From NCBI GenBank assembly GCA_017553815.1, contig JAFZJT010000215.1, forward strand, positions 1 to 5,365: a DNA stretch of 5,365 nucleotides, in the 5' to 3' direction. The position numbers and the translations under genes are program-made. Source of the DNA: Clostridia bacterium (lineage in GTDB: Bacteria; Bacillota_A; Clostridia; Christensenellales; CAG-138). The notes beneath the pieces were generated by a model. The model was not told the DNA's origin and did no database searches. It saw only the letters and a program-made list of their open reading frames with translations. Below, piece by piece: positions 1 through 5,365 of this stretch; position 1 is the stretch's first letter, and the number at the start of each line of letters is the position of its first letter.

Positions 1-2
1 CT

Positions 3-1583
3 TTCTCCAACATCACCCTCGATTGGACCGTGCCGGACGATCTTCGCGACCGTCCCGCGATCGTTGGCGGCAAGGAGATGGACTTCACCTACGGCGACTG
101 CAAGAAGGAGATGGACATGGTCAACAAGGCCTTCATCGAAACCATGATAGAGGGCGACGCGCAGGGCCGCGGCTTCCAGTACCCCATCCCCACCTACTCC
201 ATCACCAAGGAGTTCGATTGGTCCCCCACCGAGAACAACCGTCTGCTCTTTGAGATGACCGCCAAATACGGCACTCCGTACTTCTCCAACTACGTCAACA
301 GCGACATGCAGCCCAGCGACATCCGCTCGATGTGTTGCCGCCTTAGGCTCGACCTTCGCGAGCTTCGCAAAAAAAGCGGCGGCTTCTTCGGAAGCGGCGA
401 GAGCACCGGCAGCGTCGGCGTTGTAACGCTCAACATGCCCCGCCTTGCGTTCTTCTCCGAAAACGAGGAAGAGTTCTACAAGAAGCTCGATCACCTTATG
501 GACGTTGCGGCGCGGAGCCTCCACATCAAGCGCACGGTCATCAGCCGCCTGCTCGACGAGGGTCTGTACCCCTATACCAAGCGCTATCTCGGCTCCTTCG
601 ACAACCATTTCTCCACCATCGGCCTTGTGGGCATGAACGAATGCTGTCTCAACGCCAAGTGGATCGGCAAGGATCTGTCCGATAAAGCCGCGCAGGAGTT
701 CACGAAGGACGTTCTCAACCACATGAGGAATCGTCTAAGTGACTATCAGGAGCAGTACAACGGCGAGCTGTTCAACCTTGAGGCGACCCCGGCGGAGTCC
801 ACCACCTATCGCTTCGCCAAGTACGACGCAAAGAACTTCCCCGGCATCATCACCGCGGCGGAGAACGGCGGCACCCCCTACTACACCAACAGCTCGCATC
901 TGCCCGTCGGCTACACCGAGGACATCTTCGCGGCGCTCGACATTCAGGATGAGCTTCAGACCCTCTACACCTCGGGCACGGTGTTCCACACCTTCCTCGG
1001 CGAGAAGTTGCCGAGCTGGGAGAGCGCGGCGACCCTCGTTCGCAAGATCTCCGAGAACTACCGCCTGCCCTACTACACCATGAGCCCCACCTACTCCATC
1101 TGCCGCAACCACGGCTATCTTGCCGGCGAAGTTTACACCTGCCCGCACTGCGGCTCGAGGACCGAGGTAAACAGCCGCATCACCGGCTACTACCGCCCGA
1201 TCCAGAACTGGAACGACGGCAAGGTGCAGGAGTTCAAGGAGCGCAGGGAGTACAGCATGCTCGACTTTTCCGAGCATAAAAAGCGCATCGAGGAGAAGAA
1301 CGCGCAGCCCGAAGCGCACATCGGCGGCAAGGCGGAAAGGATCCTGCTCTTCACCACCAAGACCTGCCCCAACTGCAAGACCGCGAAAGCCCTTCTTGAA
1401 AGAAACGGCATCGAATACGAAACCGTCGATGCTGAGGAGAACGCCGAGCTTTCCGTGAAGTTCCGCATCCATCAGGCGCCCACGCTCGTTGCGATCAGCG
1501 GCGACGTGTTCGAGGTGTTCGTCGGAGTGGGCGGCGTGAACCGCTTCATCCGCGAACAGACCGAAAAGGCCGTCAACGAATGA
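3..1583 (+). CDS. nrdD: Anaerobic (class III) ribonucleoside-triphosphate reductase with fused C-terminal glutaredoxin-like domain; 5' end outside window
   Basis: This cytosolic enzyme reduces ribonucleoside triphosphates to deoxyribonucleotides without oxygen, using a glycyl radical installed by the activase NrdG (not in this window). The frame is open from base 3 with no start, so about 526 C-terminal residues are seen and the N-terminal ATP-cone part is missing. Visible landmarks are SMCCRLRLDL (cysteine codons 333-338), the TLNMPRLAF strand near 426-450, GMNECCLN near 630, a zinc site C-x2-H then CPHC (cysteines at 1101, 1140, 1149), and the glycyl-radical motif RITGYYRP with its Gly at 1185-1187, followed by the usual NWNDGK and R-rich tail. 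About 50 codons later comes a domain of some 80 residues (about 1338-1583) with a CPNC redox motif (1365-1376) and a cis-proline motif APT: a glutaredoxin/NrdH-like fold. Ordinary NrdD proteins end soon after the glycine motif, so this is a fusion. With trxB next door, a thiol reductant rather than formate is likely (inference). Confidence 0.95.
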   Translation, partial: FSNITLDWTVPDDLRDRPAIVGGKEMDFTYGDCKKEMDMVNKAFIETMIEGDAQGRGFQYPIPTYSITKEFDWSPTENNRLLFEMTAKYGTPYFSNYVNSDMQPSDIRSMCCRLRLDLRELRKKSGGFFGSGESTGSVGVVTLNMPRLAFFSENEEEFYKKLDHLMDVAARSLHIKRTVISRLLDEGLYPYTKRYLGSFDNHFSTIGLVGMNECCLNAKWIGKDLSDKAAQEFTKDVLNHMRNRLSDYQEQYNGELFNLEATPAESTTYRFAKYDAKNFPGIITAAENGGTPYYTNSSHLPVGYTEDIFAALDIQDELQTLYTSGTVFHTFLGEKLPSWESAATLVRKISENYRLPYYTMSPTYSICRNHGYLAGEVYTCPHCGSRTEVNSRITGYYRPIQNWNDGKVQEFKERREYSMLDFSEHKKRIEEKNAQPEAHIGGKAERILLFTTKTCPNCKTAKALLERNGIEYETVDAEENAELSVKFRIHQAPTLVAISGDVFEVFVGVGGVNRFIREQTEKAVNE

Positions 1584-1636
1584 TCACGGCGCATAAAACA
1601 GAACGCGCTGCGAAAGAATAACCTATAAATCATGAT

Positions 1637-1670
1637 GCGCCGCAGCTTCCTTTGACGGGAACTGCGGCGC
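1637..1670. repeat. GC-rich inverted repeat overlapping the trxB promoter
   Basis: Perfect 9-bp arms GCGCCGCAG (1637-1645) and CTGCGGCGC (1662-1670) are extended inwards by TTCC/GGAA (1647-1650 and 1658-1661) past one bulged C, leaving a 7-base loop at 1651-1657. It begins 53 bases after the nrdD stop codon, so it may end or stabilise the nrdD transcript, but no T-run follows, which argues against a standard intrinsic terminator. The loop contains the -35 box of the next promoter, so as DNA the same palindrome could be an operator. Which role applies cannot be told from sequence alone. Confidence 0.7.
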
Positions 1671-1680
1671 GGTGTATAAT
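1652..1680 (+). promoter_or_regulatory. Strong sigma-70/SigA-type promoter for trxB
   Basis: TTGACG at 1652-1657 (5 of 6 to consensus) and TATAAT at 1675-1680 (6 of 6) are separated by an ideal 17 bases. Transcription should begin about 6-8 bases past the -10 box, near 1687, giving a leader of roughly 50 bases before the trxB start. It implies trxB can be transcribed independently of nrdD. The -35 box lies in the loop of the inverted repeat at 1637-1670. Confidence 0.8.
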
Positions 1681-1697
1681 AGAAGCGGAAAAACGGC

Positions 1698-1713
1698 GGA
1701 GGCGAGCGCCTCC
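1698..1713 (+). repeat. Small hairpin in the trxB leader
   Basis: GGAGGC (1698-1703) and GCCTCC (1708-1713) form a 6-bp stem around a GAGC loop, just before an upstream in-frame ATG (1715). The stem would hide the GGAGG that could otherwise serve that ATG, leaving the AAAGGAG at 1724-1730 as the exposed ribosome binding site for the start at 1736. A regulatory role is only a possibility. Confidence 0.4.
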
Positions 1714-1735
1714 CATGAATACGAAAGGAGCAAAA

Positions 1736-2662
1736 ATGCACGATATCATAATAATCGGCGCCGGCCCCGCGGGGCTCACCGCCGCGATCTACGCAAGGCG
1801 CGCGGGAAGAAGCGTCCTGCTCATTGAAAAGGAGACCTTCGGCGGCCAGATAGTGCTTTCGCCGCACGTTGAAAACTACCCCTTCGCCCGCCCCATGAGC
1901 GGCACCGAGCTTTCGGACATACTCGTTGAGCAGGTAATGAATCTCGGCGCTGACGTGGAGGTGGATAAGGTCACAGGCATCACCGAAAACCGCGATAAGA
2001 GCTTCACGGTCAAGACCGAGTACGGCGAGCATACTTCACGCGCGGTCATCATCGCAACGGGGCTCAAGCACCGCCGAATGGGCATAGAAAACGAAGAAAA
2101 GTTCGTTGGCCGCGGCATCTCCTTCTGCGCGGTCTGCGACGGCGCGTTCTTCAAGGGCAAGGACGTGGCGGTCGTCGGCGGCGGCAACACCGCGGTTCAG
2201 GATGCAATCTATCTCGCGAAGCTCGCAAAAAAGGTCTATCTCATCCACAGGCGCGACGAATTCCGCGCCGAAAAGCACGTTGTGGCGGGGCTTTCCGCCT
2301 GCGATAACGTGGAGCTTGTATTAAACAGCGTTCCCAAAGCGGTCAGCGGCGAAGGCTCGCTCTCCGCGTTCACGGTTGAGAATAAGCTCACGGGCGAATC
2401 GCGCGAACTTGCTGTAAGCGGCGTATTCGTTGCCATCGGTCAGGAGCCGAGCAACGCGGCGTTTTCGGAGCTTATCGAGCTGGACGAAAGCGGCTTTATC
2501 GCGGCGGACGAGAGCTGCCGCACGAAGAATCCCGCCGTGTTCGTGGCGGGCGACTGCCGCACCAAGGCCGTGCGCCAGCTCGTTACTGCGGGCGCGGACG
2601 GCGGCGTGGCGGCCATCGCGGCGTGTGAGTATTTGGATCGCGAGGATGTTGTAGCGGTATGA
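1736..2662 (+). CDS. trxB: Thioredoxin reductase (NADPH, FAD-dependent)
   Basis: A low-molecular-weight thioredoxin reductase of 308 residues, the normal length. It moves electrons from NADPH through FAD and a cysteine pair to thioredoxin-like proteins in the cytosol. Motifs occur in the expected order: N-terminal FAD dinucleotide fold GAGPAG (residues 8-13), FGGQ (35-38), ATG at 107-109, redox centre CAVC followed by DG (131-136), NADPH fold GGGNTA (148-153), HRRDEFRA (171-178, the arginines that bind the NADPH phosphate) and the C-terminal FAD motif VFVAGDC (268-274). The start at 1736 follows AAAGGAG by 5 bases. An in-frame ATG at 1715 would add seven residues, but its only possible binding site sits in a hairpin, and the dinucleotide fold normally starts close to the N terminus. 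It has its own strong promoter 60 bases upstream and follows nrdD by 152 bases. The likely partner is the glutaredoxin-like domain fused to NrdD, or a separate thioredoxin. Confidence 0.96.
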   Translation: MHDIIIIGAGPAGLTAAIYARRAGRSVLLIEKETFGGQIVLSPHVENYPFARPMSGTELSDILVEQVMNLGADVEVDKVTGITENRDKSFTVKTEYGEHTSRAVIIATGLKHRRMGIENEEKFVGRGISFCAVCDGAFFKGKDVAVVGGGNTAVQDAIYLAKLAKKVYLIHRRDEFRAEKHVVAGLSACDNVELVLNSVPKAVSGEGSLSAFTVENKLTGESRELAVSGVFVAIGQEPSNAAFSELIELDESGFIAADESCRTKNPAVFVAGDCRTKAVRQLVTAGADGGVAAIAACEYLDREDVVAV

Positions 2663-2740
2663 TGGCAAATCTTGTAGGTCTTCGTCAGTTTGCTTCATTC
2701 AAAATGATTGCGTATTGCTAAAAGCTCGTGAGGTATCAAT

Positions 2741-3664
2741 ATGTTTGTTCTATTTCAAACAAACCAAACATCATCTTTTTTTACGAATATTAATTGGGGT
2801 GACAAGGCTGTTAGCTTTGTTATAGCAATTATTCAGGCTATTATTATTGCATATCTAACAAAACTGGCGTTGGATAGGGCTTTTTCTGCAACCAGAGCCG
2901 TCGGACGAAAGCTAAAAAAACAAGGTATCACCAGGGTGTCAGATAAAGGAACAATGAGTCTTTCTGAAACAGATAAGCTCTTTGGATTGCACGGAGATTC
3001 TCCTGTAGAACTAAAGCTATTCTTTTTAACAGGAAATGAGTTTTTCTACAGTTTTGAAGAAAAGCTAAAATACATTTCAAAGCTTTCCAAAGATAATTGT
3101 ACTATTAAGATTCTTCTTTGCAATCCAAACGGAAGCAAAACAGCAACATTATGGGGCAATGCGGATTTTTCTTCAAAGTCTCCGAAAGCTATTCCCGATG
3201 CTGTTGTAAGCTATTATAGTGAACGGTTCAGCACAAACGGAAAATTCGATTCATTCTTGGAACGGCGTTTTTCGCTCACCAAGCATAATAAACTTGGAGA
3301 GAGTCCTAATTCTGTTAAAACTCGCAAGCTACTTGAGTCCAATGGTGATTATTATTATCAGGTTAATTATGCCATTCATGTATTAAGCACCATCGAAAAT
3401 GATGCGCTTAAGAATATCCATGTTAGGTTTTTTGATGACGAGTTTACCCATTCTTTTTTGCTCGCAAAGTTTTATAAACCAAACAAAGAAGCTTCAATGT
3501 TTGCACACACTACTCTAAATGCACCAATCAAAGTTGCTGTTGAATCAGTCAGCATCACATTAGAGAAAAAAGATGGAGAAGATGCAACATATTATGATGA
3601 TTTGGATGAAACATTTAACTATTTATGGGAAAAGTATAGTGATACAGAGATTCAGTGGAACTGA
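2741..3664 (+). CDS. AT-rich single-pass membrane protein with a cytosolic domain of uncertain, possibly phospholipase-D-like, family
   Basis: I do not recognise this 307-residue protein with certainty. It has a short polar N terminus, one clear hydrophobic helix at about residues 23-45 (rich in Ile, Val, Ala), then a Lys/Arg-rich stretch (52-65), which predicts the remaining ~250 residues face the cytosol. The soluble part has a strand VELKLFFLTG (89-98), a helix, then TIKILLCNPNGS (121-132), later a helix-rich middle and IHVRFFDDEF (226-235). The 'ILL-x-NP' strand and late 'hVRfFDD' strand recall PLD-like sensor or effector domains seen in accessory proteins, but no HxK catalytic motif is present, so activity is not claimed. 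The start has GAGG at 2730-2733, 7 bases upstream. Base composition is strikingly different: sampled lines run about 25-38% G+C against about 65% in nrdD and trxB. This points to recent acquisition of a single cargo gene, perhaps for stress or phage defence (inference). Confidence 0.85.
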   Translation: MFVLFQTNQTSSFFTNINWGDKAVSFVIAIIQAIIIAYLTKLALDRAFSATRAVGRKLKKQGITRVSDKGTMSLSETDKLFGLHGDSPVELKLFFLTGNEFFYSFEEKLKYISKLSKDNCTIKILLCNPNGSKTATLWGNADFSSKSPKAIPDAVVSYYSERFSTNGKFDSFLERRFSLTKHNKLGESPNSVKTRKLLESNGDYYYQVNYAIHVLSTIENDALKNIHVRFFDDEFTHSFLLAKFYKPNKEASMFAHTTLNAPIKVAVESVSITLEKKDGEDATYYDDLDETFNYLWEKYSDTEIQWN

Positions 3665-3816
3665 TTTTTAAAGCAAAAAGTTTGATTAATACGCACTCTA
3701 TGTTCATTGAGTCCAATCTTTCTGTTCGACTTATTATAAGCATGAGTGTCCCCATTAACGAAACAAGAATCAGTTTGTCCATTACAACAATCTATTAAGT
3801 CAAAAGGAGACCCACC
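3665..3816. other. AT-rich intergenic stretch between the acquired gene and the cysteine-rich protein gene
   Basis: No coding frame is convincing here. It is as AT-rich as the gene before it, so it was probably gained with that gene, and normal GC content resumes only at the ribosome binding site AGGAG (3805-3809). A weak promoter is possible (TTGAGT 3707-3712 and TATTAT 3732-3737, spacing 19). It also carries AATACGCACTC (3688-3698), the inverted partner of a sequence upstream of the acquired gene. No clear terminator hairpin was found. Confidence 0.5.
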
Positions 3817-4179
3817 ATGCCCGAAAAGAAGCTTCATAAAATCGACCTCACAAAGCTCCCGAATATGGGACAACCCCACTACGCGTATTTCCAGAACAAG
3901 GAATGCGAGTTTTTCCCCTGCCACCGCTTGCCCGAAAACGGCTTCCACAACTGCCTTTTCTGCTACTGTCCGCTGTACGCTTTGGGCGATAAATGCGGCG
4001 GCGGCTTCACCTACAACGAGCGCGGCATAAAGGATTGCAGTAAATGCACCCTGCCCCACAGCGAAGCGGGCTATGCGCACGTTACGGGCAAATTCTTCGA
4101 GCTTTCGGAGCTTGCGCAGAAGAATCGAACGGTCAAGGAGGCCGATCCCGCGCTCACCGAAAAGGCGGAGACCGAATAA
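3817..4179 (+). CDS. Cysteine-rich small-domain (zf-like) protein, probable metal binding
   Basis: A 120-residue protein matching by eye the 'cysteine-rich small domain' family (Pfam PF04071, zf-like) found in anaerobic bacteria and archaea. Residues 24-90 hold the domain: CEFFPCH (30-36), NCLFCYCPLY (45-54), CGGGF (60-64), IKDCSKCTLPH (71-81). That is eight cysteines (30, 35, 46, 49, 51, 60, 74, 77) plus His 36, 44 and 81, enough for two metal ions or a cluster. The cellular role of the family is not well known; some members sit beside or fused to cobalamin-related genes, but none is visible here. The charged C-terminal tail (about 100-120) lies outside the domain. The start has AAAAGGAGA ending 6 bases upstream. 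GC content returns to that of the host genes. It may head a short operon with the next two genes. Confidence 0.88.
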   Translation: MPEKKLHKIDLTKLPNMGQPHYAYFQNKECEFFPCHRLPENGFHNCLFCYCPLYALGDKCGGGFTYNERGIKDCSKCTLPHSEAGYAHVTGKFFELSELAQKNRTVKEADPALTEKAETE

Positions 4180-4219
4180 GAACGCATATAACGATTATAG
4201 AACGAATGAGGAAAAATCC

Positions 4220-4435
4220 ATGTCCGAAGTTATGAATGATATCGAGATGGGCGCAGTTGATAATTACTCGAGAGCCCGCGAGGATCTGCTCATGTTCAAG
4301 AGCTCTTTCGATAAGCTCACCAAGGCCGAAAAGGATAGGCTCGTGCACGAGATGGTCGGCATGCTGATGCCGAATTCGAGCTCTTTCCAAAAAGGTATGG
4401 TTAAGAATTTCGTTAAGCCGTATCTGGTGAAGTAA
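4220..4435 (+). CDS. Small hypothetical protein (71 residues)
   Basis: I do not recognise this protein. It is soluble and mostly helical in appearance, rich in Met, Lys, Asp and Glu, with no cysteine, signal peptide or membrane segment. The C-terminal half has an amphipathic pattern (KAEKDRLVHEMVGMLM) followed by a serine run and a basic end (KGMVKNFVKPYLVK), which would suit a small binding or helix-bundle protein. The start at 4220 is chosen because TGAGGA (4207-4212) lies 7 bases upstream. The same frame is open back to 4073, but that would overlap the previous gene by over 100 bases and gives an arginine/serine-rich out-of-frame look. It lies 40 bases after the cysteine-rich protein gene and 31 before the next ATG, so co-transcription is plausible. 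Confidence 0.75.
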   Translation: MSEVMNDIEMGAVDNYSRAREDLLMFKSSFDKLTKAEKDRLVHEMVGMLMPNSSSFQKGMVKNFVKPYLVK

Positions 4436-4466
4436 CGGAGGCGCCGAAGCGGAGCCGATCCCGTTT

Positions 4467-4565
4467 ATGCTCTATATCCTGCTTGGACTGATCGCAATAA
4501 TAGTCATCATCGCCCTCGCCTTCTTTGGCAAGGGCTCTTCGGGTTCATCGGGCGATGGCTATTGA
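4467..4565 (+). CDS. Membrane-anchor segment of an interrupted NERD protein (or a 32-residue membrane peptide)
   Basis: The frame starts at ATG 4467 and encodes about 19 very hydrophobic residues (MLYILLGLIA then Ile/Val/Ala-rich), a lysine, and a Gly/Ser linker (GKGSSGSSGDGY), then meets TGA at 4563-4565. It is in the same frame as the NERD sequence that follows, and NERD proteins commonly have exactly this arrangement: short N-terminal helix, flexible linker, nuclease-like domain. I therefore read it as the 5' part of one gene broken by a nonsense codon. The alternative is a free-standing membrane peptide. The nearest ribosome binding site candidate, GGAG at 4451-4454, is 12 bases away, which is rather far. 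Confidence 0.55.
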   Translation: MLYILLGLIAIIVIIALAFFGKGSSGSSGDGY

Positions 4566-4640
4566 ACCTCGCTCTTTGAAAGCGGGGAAAAGCGCGCGGG
4601 CAGGCTCGGTGAGAAGCAGGCCGCCGAGCTGATACGGCGG

Positions 4641-5096
4641 GTGATGCGCGAGGACGATAGGCTGTTTACGAACGTTAGTTTCGAGCTTGACGGCAGACGC
4701 GCCGAGCTGGACAGCGTTATCGTGAATAAATACGGCGTTTTCATCATCGAGGTCAAGAATTACCGCGGCACCTTGGTTGGCGCGGAGGCTGATTTTGAGT
4801 GGCAAAAATACAAAACGACCCCCGCAGGAAACGTCTATTATAAATCCGTCAAAAATCCCATTCGGCAGGTAAAGCGACAGGTCTATCTGCTTGCACGTTT
4901 TCTTGATAAAAACGGCGAAAAGGTCTGGGTGCGCGGCTATGCGCTGCTTGTTGGCGGCAATGCACCATTTGACAGCGAGTACCTGCTTGGCAATGCCGAA
5001 GAGATAGACCGCGCGATACATACGCCCGATAGGAAACCGCTTGATAAGGTGTCGATTGAGAGGATAGCGGAACTGATGGCGCTTTTTTGCGGATAA
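4641..5096 (+). CDS. NERD domain (nuclease-related) protein, 3' part of an interrupted gene
   Basis: NERD domains belong to the restriction-endonuclease-like fold and are inferred to act on nucleic acid, often from the membrane. The key residues are visible: ELDSVIV (Asp codon at 4710), YGVFIIEVKNYRG with the catalytic-type E-x-K at 4749-4757, and a tryptophan (FEWQKYK) shortly after. The conserved GRLGEK entry motif lies upstream of any usable start, at 4599-4616, and the frame is open back to the TGA at 4563. GTG 4641 or ATG 4644 is the first plausible start but lacks a ribosome binding site and would lose that motif. Hence the intact gene probably ran 4467-5096 (209 residues plus the TGA codon), a normal size for a small NERD protein. 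The C-terminal half (about 4860-5096) is helical and charged. The present product may be dead, or made by re-initiation. The stop is TAA, and a terminator follows. Confidence 0.75.
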   Translation: MMREDDRLFTNVSFELDGRRAELDSVIVNKYGVFIIEVKNYRGTLVGAEADFEWQKYKTTPAGNVYYKSVKNPIRQVKRQVYLLARFLDKNGEKVWVRGYALLVGGNAPFDSEYLLGNAEEIDRAIHTPDRKPLDKVSIERIAELMALFCG

Positions 5097-5130
5097 CGCT
5101 CTGCGCCGAAAAAAGCATATTGAAACACTG

Positions 5131-5160
5131 GGTTCCGCCGCAACGGATTGCGACGGGACC
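5131..5160 (+). terminator. Probable intrinsic terminator after the NERD gene
   Basis: Arms at 5131-5143 and 5148-5160 pair over 13 positions with one mismatch and one G-T pair around a CGGA loop, and are followed by a T-rich run (5161-5190) containing TTT, TTTTT and TTTT. It lies 35 bases past the NERD stop and between two convergent genes. On the opposite strand the run after the hairpin is weaker, so it would mainly end plus-strand transcription. Confidence 0.6.
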
Positions 5161-5199
5161 TTTGATTATTCGTTGGTTTTTGGTTTTAATTTATACTGC

Positions 5200-5365
5200 T
5201 CACGCCTCTCCGGGCTTCTCATAGGCACGGAACTCCGAAACGAGGCTTCCGCCGACATCATACAGGCGGTAAACTATCGCGACCTCGCTCGAGTCGATAC
5301 TCGGAATGAGCAGTTCAACATAGGGGTGCATCATATCCGTCATCGCTTTGCCGTCGGCGCTTCGC
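5200..5365 (-). CDS. C-terminal end of an unidentified protein, start outside window
   Basis: On the minus strand the frame is open from the right edge to TGA at 5202-5200, giving 54 residues. They include MMHPYVELLIPSID, EVAIVYRLYDVGG and a charged end, EFRAYEKPGEA. The alternation of hydrophobic and polar residues suggests a beta-rich C-terminal domain. GC content and codon choice resemble the host genes. No family can be named from so short a piece, and other frames on this strand are possible though less convincing. It converges on the NERD gene, with a terminator between them. Confidence 0.5.
   Translation of the reverse strand, partial: RSADGKAMTDMMHPYVELLIPSIDSSEVAIVYRLYDVGGSLVSEFRAYEKPGEA

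Noticed and set aside
735..1472. Long open frame on the minus strand inside nrdD (245 codons)
   Set aside because: It is antisense to a clear NrdD with all motifs. Its Ala/Val/Gly/Leu-rich composition is the usual reflection of GC-rich codons and it has no recognisable domain.
2690..2718. Possible promoter TTGCTT-17-TATTGC before the AT-rich gene
   Set aside because: The spacing is right but each box matches consensus at only 3 of 6 positions, too weak in AT-rich sequence to call.
3652..4080. Minus-strand frame opposite the cysteine-rich protein gene
   Set aside because: It overlaps a gene with conserved Cys/His motifs and a good ribosome binding site, and its own translation shows no domain.
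4073..4219. Upstream extension of the 71-residue protein
   Set aside because: It would overlap the cysteine-rich gene by more than 100 bases; the extension is Arg/Ser-rich, as expected of an out-of-frame read, and the ATG at 4220 has a well-spaced TGAGGA.
4563..4565. TGA read as tryptophan or selenocysteine
   Set aside because: nrdD, trxB and the AT-rich gene all end in TGA, tryptophan is encoded by TGG throughout, and NERD proteins are not known selenoproteins.
5081..5116. GCTTTTTTGCGG / CCGAAAAAAGC inverted repeat around the NERD stop codon
   Set aside because: The T-run is on the left and the A-run on the right, both within the stem, so it does not have terminator architecture on either strand; the hairpin at 5131-5160 fits better.
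1..5365. CRISPR array, tRNA, transposase or integrase
   Set aside because: No regularly spaced repeats, no tRNA-like cloverleaf, and no reading frame resembling a mobile-element enzyme was seen.

Overview
The window looks like a stretch of chromosome from an anaerobic, fairly GC-rich Gram-positive bacterium, probably a Clostridia-type gut or sediment organism. The grounds are an oxygen-sensitive class III ribonucleotide reductase, a thioredoxin reductase, a small cysteine-rich metal-binding protein, strong AGGAG-type ribosome binding sites and a textbook TTGACG-17-TATAAT promoter. The lineage call is inference; no marker gene is present to settle it.

Layout. (1) 3-1583 (+): the 3' three quarters of nrdD, the anaerobic ribonucleotide reductase, cut by the left edge of the window. 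It keeps the glycyl-radical and zinc motifs and carries an extra C-terminal glutaredoxin-like domain with a CPNC motif. (2) 1584-1735: a short gap holding a strong promoter whose -35 box lies in the loop of a long GC-rich inverted repeat. (3) 1736-2662 (+): trxB, thioredoxin reductase, complete. Genes 1 and 3 suggest a local electron route: NADPH to TrxB to the fused glutaredoxin domain to the reductase active site. (4) 2741-3664 (+): an AT-rich gene, unlike everything around it, for a single-pass membrane protein with a cytosolic domain of uncertain family. It looks like a horizontally acquired cargo gene. (5) 3817-4179 (+): a cysteine-rich small-domain protein. (6) 4220-4435 (+): a 71-residue protein I do not recognise. 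(7) 4467-5096 (+): a NERD-type nuclease-related protein with an N-terminal membrane anchor, split by an in-frame TGA at 4563-4565. (8) 5131-5160: a probable terminator. (9) 5200-5365 (-): the C-terminal end of an unidentified convergent gene.

Genes 5 to 7 run in the same direction with short gaps (40 and 31 bases), each with its own ribosome binding site or a poor one, and may be one transcript. No tRNA, rRNA, CRISPR array, transposase or integrase was seen. The points most worth checking are the reductase-glutaredoxin fusion beside trxB, the AT-rich membrane gene, and the interrupted NERD gene.
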